NCBI GenBank assembly: GCA_046520405.1
Contig: JBKGHI010000007.1
Location: 23,767-87,766 of the forward strand
Reading direction: 5' to 3'
Source: Myxococcus sp046520405
Lineage (GTDB): Bacteria; Myxococcota; Myxococcia; Myxococcales; Myxococcaceae
Length of the DNA stretch: 64,000 nucleotides
The translations under genes and the position numbers were made by a program. Positions 55,825 to 64,000 of the stretch are shown in pieces (position 1 is the first letter of the stretch; each line of letters begins with the position of its first letter). The notes beneath the pieces are model-generated. The model had not been told where the DNA came from and did no database searches. It worked only from the letters and a program-made list of their open reading frames with translations.

Positions 55825-56937
55825 TCAGCCCAGCAGCGCGGCCAGGCGGCGGGCACCCGGGAGCAGCGGGTTGCCCGGCGGCACGGCCTCGGGCGCTTTC
55901 AGCACGCCCTGCAGGGTTGCGATGAGATGCTGACCATGCCGGGGCAGCGCCACGAGCTCGGGCGCACCTTGCACCAGCTCCTCCAGCAGCGCGCCCATCG
56001 CCTCTGGGGCCGGGGGGCCACCAGCAGGCGGCGCTGCGACGGGGAGCAGCAGCGCGCAGGCGAGCGTCAGTTCATCGATACGCGGATTCTCCTGGAGGGA
56101 GCGGTCCACGGCCTCCAGGTGGGCGAAGAAGCGGTGTTCCGCCTCGGGCCCACCTTCCAGATGCCTGGCCACGGGCGGCACGAGCGGCGGCAGCCAGCCT
56201 TGTGACGACAGCAGCCGGAAGAAGGGCGCGCCGGTACCCGTACCGAGTCCACGCAGGACCTCGCTCAGCACTCGCTTTCTCGAGCATCGCGCCAGCTCGC
56301 CGCCCAACTGGTTCATCACCTCGGCGGTTCGCGGCTCGAACGCCATTCCCAGCCGCGTGGCGAAGCGGGCGCCGCGCAACAGGACGCCGGGGTCGTCGCG
56401 GATGTACTCCCCGGGCTCACCGACGATGCGGAGCAGGTTCTCCTGGAGGTCGCTCAGACCCTGTCCCACGGGGTCCAGCACCTTGCCGCTGGCGCCATTG
56501 CAGTAGAGCGCGTTGACGGTGAAGTCACGCGTCCGGGCGTCCTGTTCGAGCGTTCCCACGTCCTGCGGCAGCTCCGCGAGCACGTCATCCGGGACGACCT
56601 GGGCATCCGGTCCGCCCACGTCCTTCGGGCGCCGCACCTTGAAGCTCGCCACCTCGAGGCTCTTTCCGCCCTCCAGACGCACCTGGACGACGAGGAACCG
56701 CTGCCCACCAAAGCCCACGCTCTGCGGGAAGAGGGCGCGGACCTGTCGTGAGGACGCGCTCGTCACCACGTCGAAGTCCTTCGGCGTGCGGCCCATGAGC
56801 AGGTCCCGGACGCAGCCTCCGACGAGGTAGGCCTGATGCCCGTACTCCTGGAGCCGCTGGACAACGCGCAGCGCGGCCGGGTCGATGCGGGAGACGTCCA
56901 GCTCCTGGGGGCGTGCTTCGGTCGATGCGAGCGTCAT
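55825..56937 (-). CDS. CCA-adding enzyme/poly(A) polymerase family nucleotidyltransferase
   Basis: A 370-residue class II template-independent nucleotidyltransferase. The catalytic core is near the N-terminus: the motif LVGGCVRDLLMG followed by the metal-binding DFD in TPKDFDVVTSA, then ARTRDFTVNALYCN, the RIVGEPGEYIRDDPGVLLRGARFATRLG helix region (near 190-215), and a helical body. The start ATG 56937 overlaps the stop of the ABC transporter gene (ATGA). It could add CCA to tRNA or poly(A) tails to RNA; the sequence alone does not decide. It lacks the long basic C-terminal tail of E. coli PcnB. Its coupling to an exporter gene is unusual. Confidence 0.87.
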   Translation of the reverse strand: MTLASTEARPQELDVSRIDPAALRVVQRLQEYGHQAYLVGGCVRDLLMGRTPKDFDVVTSASSRQVRALFPQSVGFGGQRFLVVQVRLEGGKSLEVASFKVRRPKDVGGPDAQVVPDDVLAELPQDVGTLEQDARTRDFTVNALYCNGASGKVLDPVGQGLSDLQENLLRIVGEPGEYIRDDPGVLLRGARFATRLGMAFEPRTAEVMNQLGGELARCSRKRVLSEVLRGLGTGTGAPFFRLLSSQGWLPPLVPPVARHLEGGPEAEHRFFAHLEAVDRSLQENPRIDELTLACALLLPVAAPPAGGPPAPEAMGALLEELVQGAPELVALPRHGQHLIATLQGVLKAPEAVPPGNPLLPGARRLAALLG

Positions 56938-58616
56938 GAGCGTTCCTGGGAGAAGGTAGGGGAGACGCGCTGCTCCAGGGGCACCGGGGGCGCCTCCGTC
57001 GCAGCCTCGACGATGCGGCCATCCTCCAGCCGCACCAGCCGGTCCGCCGTGGCGAAGTACCGGTCGTCGTGGGAGATGACCACCACCGCCTTGCCGGCGC
57101 GCTTCAGGTCCGGCAGCAGCTCCCGGTAGAAGACGTCCTTGAACACCGGGTCCTGGTCCGCGGCCCACTCATCGAACAAGTAGATGGGGCGGTCCTCCAG
57201 GTAGGCGGTGAGCAGCGCCAGACGCTTGCGCTGCCCGGTGGAGAGGCTCGTGTTGGAAAGCTGCCCCTGCTCCAGCCGGACCTTGCGGTCCAGCCGCAGG
57301 CGGGTGAGGAAGCCCTGGGCGCGGCTTTCCAGCGTCGGTGACGTCAGGCCCAGCAGGTTCTCGAAGAGGTGGAACTCCGCGAACACCGTCGAGAAGAGCT
57401 GGCGGTAGTGCGCGCGGTCCGCGTCGGTGATGGGCTCGCCGTCCAGCACGATGCCTCCCGCCTCGGGCGCATAGAGGCCGGTCAGCAGCTTGGCCAGCGT
57501 GGTCTTCCCGCTGCCGTTGCCACCCACGATGAAGACCACCTCGCCCGGCGCGAGCGTCAGGTGGATGGGGCCGAGCGTGAAGCGGGTGTCCTCATTCTCA
57601 CGCTGGTACGAATGCGTGACGCCCACCAGCTCCAGCCGCCGGAACTCGCGGGGCTCAGGGCGCTCGGCGGGGCTGGACGGGGTGCCCTCGTGCTCGGCGC
57701 CTTCCGCCAGTTCCAGCCCCATCTTCCCCACGTTCCGCAGCGCGACGTCCGCGCGCAGCAGCGCCTGCGTCAGGCTGAGCATGGAGTCCAGCGGCTGCTG
57801 GAGGTACAGCACCACCAGTGTGTAGCCCACCACGGTGGAGCGGTCCAACGTGCCGAAGGCGGGGAACGCGAACAGCAGCATCCCGATGATGGCGAAGACA
57901 AGCAGTGAGGCCAGCGCCGCGCTCACCGCGTTGACATCCGAGGTGCGGACGAACCGGTCCCGGATGAACGCGGCGGTGGGCTCCAACTGCTGGGAGATGA
58001 ACGCCCGGCCTCGGCGCCGGTGCAGCTTCAGCTCCTTCATGCCCGTCCACAGCGAGCGGAAGTGGTGGAACAACTGGTCAATCCGGCTGCGCGCCTGCAT
58101 CAGGCTGTCACGCGAGCGCGCCTGGAGGACCGTCAGCACCGCCAGCCCCAACCCCAGCCCCAGGGCGAAGGCCAGGAACGCCCGGCCGGACATCCACGCC
58201 AGGTACGTGAGGCAGCCCACGATGAGCGCCCCGTTGACGAACATGGTGGGAACCAGCGCCAGCGCCTGGGAGATGGTGAAGGCATCCTCCTTCAGGGCGC
58301 TCATCAGCCGGTGTTCGCCCAACTGCTCCAGCTTGCGCAGCGGCGTGTTCAGCGTCTGCTGGCTCAGCTCCACCCGCAGGTGGTGCAGCGCCCCGTGGTT
58401 CAGCCGGCCCAGCACCATCTGCGAGGCCACCCGCGTCATCACGGTCGCCACCACCATCCCCGAGAACAGGAGTCCGCTCGGGGACGCGGCGTCTCCCAGG
58501 GCTTCGTTGATGAGGGCGATGAGCCTCGCGTTGGCGAAGCCTGAAATCAGACCGAGCGCCACCGCCACGAGGAAGAGCTTCCGGGAGGTGCGCAGCAGCA
58601 GGGTGAAGACTGTCAT
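56934..58616 (-). CDS. cyclic-peptide-type ABC exporter, fused TMD-NBD (SyrD/PvdE family)
   Basis: A 560-residue half transporter. It has an N-terminal membrane domain with about six segments (FLVAVALGLISGFANARL; LVPTMFVNGALIVGCLTYLA; AALASLLVFAIIGMLLFAF) and an ATPase domain from about 335. The Walker A is GGNGSGKTT, the signature is LSTGQRKR and the Walker B is IYLFDEWAADQDP, followed by the switch VVISHDD. The DEWAADQDP wording and short cytosolic loops are typical of the cyclic-peptide transporter family (SyrD, PvdE, MchF-like), which exports peptides or siderophore precursors. It is coupled to the CCA-family gene downstream and lies 13 bp after a nucleotidyltransferase-like gene. It could export a product of a nearby cluster, but 4.5 kb and several unrelated genes lie between. 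Confidence 0.92.
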   Translation of the reverse strand: MTVFTLLLRTSRKLFLVAVALGLISGFANARLIALINEALGDAASPSGLLFSGMVVATVMTRVASQMVLGRLNHGALHHLRVELSQQTLNTPLRKLEQLGEHRLMSALKEDAFTISQALALVPTMFVNGALIVGCLTYLAWMSGRAFLAFALGLGLGLAVLTVLQARSRDSLMQARSRIDQLFHHFRSLWTGMKELKLHRRRGRAFISQQLEPTAAFIRDRFVRTSDVNAVSAALASLLVFAIIGMLLFAFPAFGTLDRSTVVGYTLVVLYLQQPLDSMLSLTQALLRADVALRNVGKMGLELAEGAEHEGTPSSPAERPEPREFRRLELVGVTHSYQRENEDTRFTLGPIHLTLAPGEVVFIVGGNGSGKTTLAKLLTGLYAPEAGGIVLDGEPITDADRAHYRQLFSTVFAEFHLFENLLGLTSPTLESRAQGFLTRLRLDRKVRLEQGQLSNTSLSTGQRKRLALLTAYLEDRPIYLFDEWAADQDPVFKDVFYRELLPDLKRAGKAVVVISHDDRYFATADRLVRLEDGRIVEAATEAPPVPLEQRVSPTFSQERS

Positions 58617-58629
58617 CCGTCGTCCAGGG

Positions 58630-59682
58630 TCAGTCGAACAAGCCGGGTTGGGTGCGGATGCGCTCGTCGACGGCCGCGGAGAACTTCGCGACCACGTCCT
58701 GGAGCCGGTCCAGCCGGGCGGCCCAGTCGCTGGTGGGCAGCACGTCGAGCTTCTCGAAGAAGTGCGCCAGCCGCTCCAGGTGGGGTTGCTGGAGCGCTTC
58801 CGGCGCGTCGTTCAACAGCACCAACCACGCCTGGTAGCAGTAGCCGATGATCCAGTAGATGGCCTCACGGTGCCGGCCCTCCTGGAGCATCTCCCGCGTG
58901 CCATCCACGTAGTAGGGCCGCAGATGCCCCTGGAACTTGAAGTCGTAGTGGATGGGCTTGCGCTTCACGCGGATGGCCAGCTCGAAGGCCTCGTCGAAGT
59001 GGGTCAGGAACTGCTCCACCTCTTCGCCCGACAGATGCGCGGAGCCCAGTAGCGCCAGCGCCTCCTCGTGCAGGTCCGCACGTCCCCAGGACTCCAACAG
59101 CTCGCCGGAGAGCACGAAGCCTCGACGCAGCGTGAGGGGCTTCGCGTCCGCCTGTGCGGTGAGGCCCACCAGCAGGGACATGGCCACGTAGAAGTGCATG
59201 AACACCGCGGGGAAGTTGTCCGCCGCGAGCGCTTCACGCGCCTGCGCCATCCGCCGGCCGATGTATTCCTTGCGGCTGTCGCAGCGCGCTTGCACCCACC
59301 GGCGCCGCGCGTACTCCGCGGCCACCTGCGTGTGCAGCTTTCGCAGCGAGCCGGTGGGGTCCGCCAGGATGACGCCCGCGGCCAGGTTGTCCGCGTGCTC
59401 CGCGGAGCTGAGGATGCCTTCCGGAGAACGGAACGGTTCGTCGCTCAGCACGCCGCACTCGAAGATGATGCCGTCGAGGGACAGCTCCAGCCGGTCGCCT
59501 TGAACGGACCCTGGGTCCGTTGTCACCACCACCACGTCCACGTCCCTCCAGGGCTCCAGCGGGGTGTTGGGGGGCATGCGCGTGAGGCTCCCGGCAAGGA
59601 AGGCACCATGAAAGCCGGGGATGTGGGTGGACTGCTGCTCCACCCACGCGCGCGCGCGCTGGATGGCCTGGTTGACGTTCAT
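58630..59682 (-). CDS. nucleotidyltransferase-fold protein of unknown substrate
   Basis: A 350-residue protein with an N-terminal polymerase-beta-like core: the helix-turn GAFLAGSLTRM (near 27-37) and DVDVVVV (near 47-53) supply the GS and DxD motifs of minimal nucleotidyltransferases such as antibiotic adenylyltransferases. The remaining 250 residues are helical and include PVFMHFYVAMS-like and WIIGYCYQAWLVLL segments. The start ATG 59682 is the first in a three-gene leftward operon with the exporter and the CCA-family enzyme. It may modify a small molecule or RNA; the substrate is unknown. Confidence 0.78.
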   Translation of the reverse strand: MNVNQAIQRARAWVEQQSTHIPGFHGAFLAGSLTRMPPNTPLEPWRDVDVVVVTTDPGSVQGDRLELSLDGIIFECGVLSDEPFRSPEGILSSAEHADNLAAGVILADPTGSLRKLHTQVAAEYARRRWVQARCDSRKEYIGRRMAQAREALAADNFPAVFMHFYVAMSLLVGLTAQADAKPLTLRRGFVLSGELLESWGRADLHEEALALLGSAHLSGEEVEQFLTHFDEAFELAIRVKRKPIHYDFKFQGHLRPYYVDGTREMLQEGRHREAIYWIIGYCYQAWLVLLNDAPEALQQPHLERLAHFFEKLDVLPTSDWAARLDRLQDVVAKFSAAVDERIRTQPGLFD

Positions 59683-60185
59683 GGCTGATTTCCCCCTGGC
59701 ACTTCAGCCGTTCAGCAGCACGCGGAGACGCGAAACGCGGGGCAATGGCTTCTCGGCGTGCATGAAGGATGTCGGTCTTGAGGTGCGGAAACTCGGCCCC
59801 CAAAGGGCGTTCACGATGCGCGTGGGAACGTAACACGGGGATATCAAACGGAAAACAGCTAAAGCTGATTATCCGGCGTGGGTTCGTTTGCGCGATGAGT
59901 CATCAAAACGGGAGACGTCAAACATGCTCGGCCGTTCACGAGGAGGCGCGCGACAGGGGAGGGCGTCAGACGCGTGCACAGCGCCGTGGCCCAGCCGCGC
60001 ACCGGCAACGTGGAGCGTGTGATGAGCGATGACCTGGAGACGTCCCCGACCTGCGAGCGCTGTGCGGGAGGCGCCTTGGGACGGCCACCCTTGAGCGCGG
60101 CATCGACGCTACGCCATGCCTCCCATGCGAACAGGCCGGGCAGGGGAGCCAACTTTCAATGGCTCCCAACCCACTCAGATGCGCT
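59683..60185. other. intergenic region without a convincing gene
   Basis: About 500 bp between the nucleotidyltransferase start and the protease stop. Short open frames occur on both strands, but none has a good ribosome site together with family-like sequence. An AT-rich patch at about 59827-59885 contains TATCA and GATTATCC-like stretches and may hold the promoter of the leftward nucleotidyltransferase/exporter operon. No tRNA or strong terminator hairpin with a T-run was found. Confidence 0.5.
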
Positions 60186-61109
60186 CTACCTCACGGTGCT
60201 GAGGTTCCGGACCTGCGTGTTGATCCACGGGATGTAGTTGGAGACCCGCGTGTAGATGCCGGGCAACCCTGGCCTCGCGCAGCCCACCCCGAAGCTCACG
60301 ATGCCCTGGAGCACGTAGCCACCATGGGAGTTTCGCGCCACGAGCGGCCCTCCGCTGTCACCCTGGCATGAATCCTTGCCTCCCTCGCGGTACCCCGCCC
60401 CGAACATCGCGCGCGAGTCGATGTTGATTCCTTGTGAGCGGTAGCTGTTGGCGACGTCCCGATCGTTGAGGACTGGGACACCCACCTGCAGCAGGATGGA
60501 GGACGTGTCGTAGCCTCCTTCTCGTGTCAGGCCCCACCCCGCGACCGTCGCCATCGTGTTGACGGCGACCTGCTCGCCACTGGTTGGAAGACAAACAGGG
60601 ACGCGTGAATTGCCACCCGCGAGTTGCCCGGCCAGGTTGGGGCGCATGGCCGATGACTGGCCGCAAGAGCCGGCAATGGCCGAGTTGAACTTGATGGGCC
60701 GCTCAAGCTTGAGGACGGCGATGTCGTTCATCGTCGTGTCCGGGTTGTACTGCGGGTGGTGGACGGCCCTCAGCACTCGCACTGTTTGCTGGTCAGCCGT
60801 GGGGCGGTACAGGTCGTGTGCCCCCGCGGACACCGTGACGCCGGAGTAACCGTCGTAGATGCAGTGGGCCGCGGTGAGAACGATGTCGGTCTCTTCCTTG
60901 TGGGAGACCCGGATCAGTGAGCCACCACAGAAATGGCTTGGTCCGGATTGCAAGCTGACAATCCAGGGATGGGAGTGAGGCCGGGCCTCGATGCCTCCTA
61001 CGATCTCCTGGTCGATACCGCCCACGGCGTCGGTCGGGCCCTGCTCGAGCTCCGCACCACCGCACCCGAGAAGACCCACCGCGACGACCACTCCGCTCAT
61101 GAAGCGCAA
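60186..61109 (-). CDS. trypsin-like serine protease lipoprotein
   Basis: A chymotrypsin-family (S1A) protease of about 307 residues. The catalytic triad is clear: His in VLTAAHC, Asp in MNDIAVLK and Ser in DSCQGDSGGPL. The mature-like N-terminus IVGGIEARPHSHPW follows a short propeptide, as in zymogens. The N-terminus has a lipobox (VAVGLLGC), so it is probably a lipoprotein anchored outside the inner membrane. The start is ambiguous; TTG 61109 has AGGAGG 6-7 bp upstream and adds a basic n-region (MRFMSG), while ATG 61100 is also possible. A longer frame to 61187 is rejected. It lies downstream of a serpin gene on the same strand. M. xanthus-like predators secrete many such proteases. Confidence 0.9.
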   Translation of the reverse strand: MRFMSGVVVAVGLLGCGGAELEQGPTDAVGGIDQEIVGGIEARPHSHPWIVSLQSGPSHFCGGSLIRVSHKEETDIVLTAAHCIYDGYSGVTVSAGAHDLYRPTADQQTVRVLRAVHHPQYNPDTTMNDIAVLKLERPIKFNSAIAGSCGQSSAMRPNLAGQLAGGNSRVPVCLPTSGEQVAVNTMATVAGWGLTREGGYDTSSILLQVGVPVLNDRDVANSYRSQGINIDSRAMFGAGYREGGKDSCQGDSGGPLVARNSHGGYVLQGIVSFGVGCARPGLPGIYTRVSNYIPWINTQVRNLSTVR

Positions 61110-61323
61110 GGCACCCTCCTGTTTGAAATGCGGAGGGCGCGTTAGCAATCCACATGCCGGACTCAGTCGGGTTGCCGTACCAGGCAAGACACGGCTCTAT
61201 CCGTGCGACAGCATGCCTTGCGTGCGTCGTGACACGTCAGCGGTACCGCATGACGCGTCAGTCGTTCCGCGCTGAGCCCCAGGCGCTTCGAGGCCCAGCA
61301 GCGGGGTGCGAGCCACGGATGAA

Positions 61324-62637
61324 TCAAGGCTTCACGAAGCGGCCCAGGAACAGCACGTTCTGCGTCGCCACGTGTTCAATGACGAAGATGAACGGGCGGT
61401 TCACGTGGACGGGTTCCGGAACCGACACGGGAACCGAGCCCACGGCGGTCGCGGCGGCGGCCTCCGTTCCAAGCTCGTTCACCGTCACGACGGCCTTGTG
61501 GTTCACGGACGCAATCATGAGCGCCGTCGGGGAGATGGCGGAGAAGTCCGCGCGCGGGCTGAACGCGTCTTCCATGCCGAGCGCCTGCAACGCGGGGATG
61601 AGCGGGAGCTCGGACGCAATCTGGAAGCGTGGCAGGTGGACGTCGATGTGGCGGTTCTGGAGCCTCGCGCGGACGTCCGCGAGGAACGTTGGAGACAGCC
61701 GGGCCTCCACTTCCTCGAAGCGCTCCCATTCCGGGACGATGAGCAGCATCCGGAAGGTGCCACCGGCGTAGCCCAGGCTGATGGCCTCGAAGCCATCCCC
61801 CTCCAGGTACTGCCCGAGCCCACCGCCCATGGTGGGAATCTGCTGGCTCGTGCCATCCAGGGCGCGGAACGCCGCGTCCCGCGTTCTCTGCTCCCGGAAT
61901 GGCCATGACCACGCGCCCTTGAAGTAGACGGCGTTGATGAGCATCAAGCGCGTCGCGTCCGGCAGGGACCGCTCGTCGACCAGGTCCTGGATGCGGTCCG
62001 CCGTGCGTGTCTGGACCCAGCGGTTGAGCTGCTCCCGTGCGCCGGCTGCATCGTTTTCGAAGTCCAGCAGGTGCATGCCCGTGCCGTAGTGGCGGGCCAG
62101 CGTGTCGAGGAAGCCGTCATGGAAGGTCATGCCTTGCTGACCCCACGCCGAGTTCAGGGCGTGGAAGGTCGGCGGTGTTGCCGTCTCAAGCGGCTGGCTC
62201 GGGGGCGCCGCGAGGGCCGCTTCCAGCGCGTTGACCGTGGGGTGGTGCCGCGCCTGGGACAGCGAGAAGCGCAGGGCCTGCGCCATCTGCGCTTCGGTGG
62301 TTCCGCGAGCCCCGGCGTAGACGGTGGAGAGGGCCTGGGTGACGCTGTAGGGCGAGAAGAAGAGGTTCTGGTTCTCCTGGACGGCGCGCTGGTACAGGGC
62401 CACGCCCAGGTCGGTGTTGCCGGTGACAAGCGCCGCCAGCTCTTCGTCCGTGGCATCGGGAGAGCGCTCCCGCGTGACCGATGCCGTGACGTACTCACCG
62501 GGCGCGTTCTCCTGCGCCGGGGGCGGGCAACTGGTGGCGGCGGGGGACGCCGCCCCACTGCACGTTTCGCTCTCGCAGCCAGTGAACAGCAGTGCCGCGG
62601 CACAACAGGAGATGAGTCGAAAGAGGGGGGCGGCCAT
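61324..62637 (-). CDS. serpin (serine protease inhibitor) lipoprotein
   Basis: A 437-residue serpin with a lipoprotein signal (LISCCAAALLFTGC, Cys near residue 20) and a Pro/Ser/Thr-rich spacer. Serpin landmarks: NLFFSPYSVTQALSTVYAGA near the N-terminus, the breach motif LINAVYFKGAW, and the hinge VTVNELGTEAAAATAVGSV with the small residues needed for loop insertion, then VNRPFIFVIEH and VLFLGRFVKP at the end. This hinge predicts an inhibitory serpin with the scissile bond in or just after VGSVPVSV. The ATG 62637 has GGAGG close upstream; ATG 62679 is an alternative. It lies 214 bp upstream of the serine protease gene, so it may control that enzyme or protect the cell from its own proteases. 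Confidence 0.92.
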   Translation of the reverse strand: MAAPLFRLISCCAAALLFTGCESETCSGAASPAATSCPPPAQENAPGEYVTASVTRERSPDATDEELAALVTGNTDLGVALYQRAVQENQNLFFSPYSVTQALSTVYAGARGTTEAQMAQALRFSLSQARHHPTVNALEAALAAPPSQPLETATPPTFHALNSAWGQQGMTFHDGFLDTLARHYGTGMHLLDFENDAAGAREQLNRWVQTRTADRIQDLVDERSLPDATRLMLINAVYFKGAWSWPFREQRTRDAAFRALDGTSQQIPTMGGGLGQYLEGDGFEAISLGYAGGTFRMLLIVPEWERFEEVEARLSPTFLADVRARLQNRHIDVHLPRFQIASELPLIPALQALGMEDAFSPRADFSAISPTALMIASVNHKAVVTVNELGTEAAAATAVGSVPVSVPEPVHVNRPFIFVIEHVATQNVLFLGRFVKP

Positions 62638-62802
62638 GGGGCCTCCGTGGATGTCAGGAAGAGCGGTGGCAAATAGCAAGACGCGTGCTCAATGCGTGGC
62701 CAAGTGAATCCCAGAGGTTGTCATCCTCGCGTTCCCTGGCACGCGTCAGAAAACCGTGGGTTCTCACGAAAGGATGGGAGAAGGCGGTTAGGATGCCGCG
62801 CC

Positions 62803-63162
62803 ATGGGAATGGTCCTCTTGGCTGGCTTCATGCTGGCGGTCTTCGGTGGTTGTGTGGTGGGAGGCGGTGCGGCCCTCATTCATCTGTTCGCGATGCGCAA
62901 GGGGCTCGGCTCCTGGAAGTACTTCCTGATGATCACCGGGGCCGTCACCGTCGCCATCGCCGTGGGGGCCTTGTCCTGGATGTTCGGAACCCCTGAGTAC
63001 TCGGGCTCGGGTGCTCCCTCCGGAGACTCCTACGAGCGGTTCATCTTCGGCGCGATGCTGCTGGGAAGCTCACCGGGGTGGGGCGGGCTCGCCGGGCTTC
63101 TGGCCCTGCTGCATCGCCACGACCCGGGGGCCTCCTCCGTCCCCACGGGAGGTCGCGCGTGA
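62803..63162 (+). CDS. small hypothetical membrane protein
   Basis: A 119-residue protein starting at ATG 62803 with AGGA about 9 bp upstream; the longer frame to 62692 overlaps the serpin promoter and is not favoured. Three membrane segments are predicted: VLLAGFMLAVFGGCVVGGGA, YFLMITGAVTVAIAVGAL and FIFGAMLLGSSPGWGGLAGLLA. No family is recognised. It is translationally coupled to the following gene (GTGA overlap). Confidence 0.7.
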   Translation: MGMVLLAGFMLAVFGGCVVGGGAALIHLFAMRKGLGSWKYFLMITGAVTVAIAVGALSWMFGTPEYSGSGAPSGDSYERFIFGAMLLGSSPGWGGLAGLLALLHRHDPGASSVPTGGRA

Positions 63163-63818
63163 GCGCCCCGGCCCTGGTCGTCGCGGGACTCGCCGCGCTC
63201 CTGGTGGGATGCAGTGAGGACTCACCCGGTCCGTCGCTGGCGCCTGACTCCGGTACGCCGGTGCCCGACGCGGGGGGCATCGCGACGAAGAGCGCGAAGC
63301 GAGGGATTGCGTACGACCTGCCATCGCCCGAGGACCTGGCCGCCGTCGCTCCCGGGGTGAGCTGGTGGTACAACTGGAGCCCCACGCCGCATCCCAACGT
63401 GCCGGCGGATTTCCAGACGCGTTACGGAATGGACTTCATTCCCATGCTCTGGAACGGGAACTTCGACGCGGCCCGCATCGAGTCCATCCTCCGGGCCAAC
63501 CCGCGCATCCAGTACCTGCTGCTCCTCAACGAGCCCAACCTCACGGACCAGGCCAACATGTCGCCCCAGGCTGCGGCGGAGCTATGGCCTCGCTATGAGC
63601 AGGTCGCGCGGAACACCGGCGTCAAGCTGGTGGGGCCGGCGATGAACTGGGGCACCATGGCGGGGTATGGCGACCCGGTGGTGTGGCTGGATGCCTTCTA
63701 CGCCGCCTATCGCGCCGCCAACGGGAACCGCGACCCGCACATCGATTACCTCGGGTTCCAATGGGTAACACCACTGGAAATACCCGGGAGAAGTTGGAGC
63801 GTGCTGCACGTCTGCTGA
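63159..63818 (+). pseudogene. truncated glycoside hydrolase (GH128/Asl1-like) lipoprotein gene
   Basis: It starts at GTG 63159 with GGGAGG upstream and overlaps the previous stop. The N-terminus has a lipobox (LAALLVGC) and an acidic/Pro-rich linker. From residue about 45 it follows the GH128 pattern: GIAYDLPSPEDLAAV, SWWYNWSPTPHP, FIPMLWNGNFD, the acid/base Glu in LLLNEPNLTDQANMSP, and VGPAMNWGTM, up to HIDYLGFQW. Family members continue with a (H/Q)WYD-type strand, a second Glu and a (K/P)xWVTEF segment; here the frame turns into unrelated residues after position 63760 and stops at 63818. The second catalytic residue is missing, so the product is likely inactive. The break coincides with the start of another reading frame. 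Confidence 0.72.
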
Positions 63819-64000
63819 GCCAGTCCGTTGAGGAGTTGGCCGGGCAGAGTCCGGAGCTGGCAGAGCAGATTGCTTCTCTTGCTGGTGGCGTCTTTGACGT
63901 GTCGTCGTGCGTCCCCGAGCGAAGCGAGGGCCCTTCCGAGGCGGGCTCGGCACATGCGGTTGTGGACCGGCTGCTGGGCGTCGTGTTTCGCGGGGCGCTG
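63761..64000 (+). CDS. 5-prime end of an unidentified gene at the truncation junction, runs off the window
   Basis: An open frame starts at ATG 63761 and stays open to the window edge (80 residues). It begins MGNTTGNTREKLERAARLL and continues with a helical acidic segment (SQSVEELAGQSPELAEQIAS) and VVDRLLGVVFRGAL. Its start lies exactly where the glycoside hydrolase similarity ends, so it could belong to an inserted element or be brought in by rearrangement. No ribosome site is visible and no family is recognised. Confidence 0.45.
   Translation, partial: MGNTTGNTREKLERAARLLSQSVEELAGQSPELAEQIASLAGGVFDVSSCVPERSEGPSEAGSAHAVVDRLLGVVFRGAL

Noticed and set aside
56934..58616. Assigning the ABC exporter to the DKxanthene-type or JmjC operon
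   Set aside because: It is in a separate leftward unit more than 4.5 kb away with unrelated genes in between; no direct link is visible.
59859..60152. 97-codon minus-strand frame in the gap before the protease
   Set aside because: Composition like translated noncoding DNA, no ribosome site and no recognisable motif.

Overview
The window reads as the chromosome of a myxobacterium, most likely a Myxococcus or Corallococcus relative. The evidence is a uniformly high GC content with strong third-position GC bias, long TGATG/ATGA-coupled megasynthase genes, TubC-type docking domains, and a flank of secreted lipoproteins (trypsin-like protease, serpin, glycoside hydrolase). The species was inferred from content only; no search was run.

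Positions 1-48043 hold a hybrid NRPS/PKS locus with a DKxanthene-type architecture. A stand-alone adenylation enzyme and a PltE-like acyl-CoA dehydrogenase run leftwards at the left edge. A PltL-like carrier protein, a type II thioesterase and a squalene/phytoene-synthase-like protein run leftwards at the right end (45564-48043). Together the first three form the known proline-to-pyrrole-2-carboxyl starter set. Between them, on the plus strand, lie a phosphodiesterase of the alkaline phosphatase superfamily; a flavin monooxygenase with an unusual C-terminal extension; a KS-ACP protein without AT; a KS-(dead AT)-KR-ACP protein; a Cy-A-PCP-KS-AT-DH-KR-ACP gene broken by two frameshifts; two KS-AT-DH-KR-ACP proteins; and a C-A-PCP-TE protein whose pocket residues (D,G,T,K,V,G,E,V,A) fit asparagine. 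Then come a patatin-like protein, an ArsA/GET3-like ATPase, a small soluble protein, and one more KS-AT-DH-KR-ACP module downstream of the terminating enzyme. Pyrrole start, a heterocyclising Thr-like module, polyene modules and a terminal Asn are the hallmarks of DKxanthenes, the yellow polyene pigments of Myxococcus.

Positions 48189-52408 hold the most novel-looking part: a tightly packed leftward operon of a GNAT acetyltransferase, a DUF6624-like protein, two paralogous JmjC/cupin-type proteins and a 50-residue Cys-containing peptide gene, followed by a hairpin. One JmjC protein keeps the complete Fe(II) facial triad (H157, D159, H218). Its neighbour has lost all three ligands and looks like a pseudoenzyme partner. 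This has the layout of a ribosomal-peptide (RiPP-like) or protein-hydroxylation system that I cannot assign to a described class.

Positions 52492-64000 are ordinary accessory and housekeeping genes: an AT-richer secreted protein, membrane proteins, an unknown coiled-coil protein, an operon of a nucleotidyltransferase-fold protein, a cyclic-peptide-type ABC exporter and a CCA/poly(A)-polymerase-family enzyme, a serpin/serine protease lipoprotein pair, and a glycoside hydrolase gene that ends abruptly at a probable rearrangement junction near 63763. No tRNA, rRNA or CRISPR array was seen.
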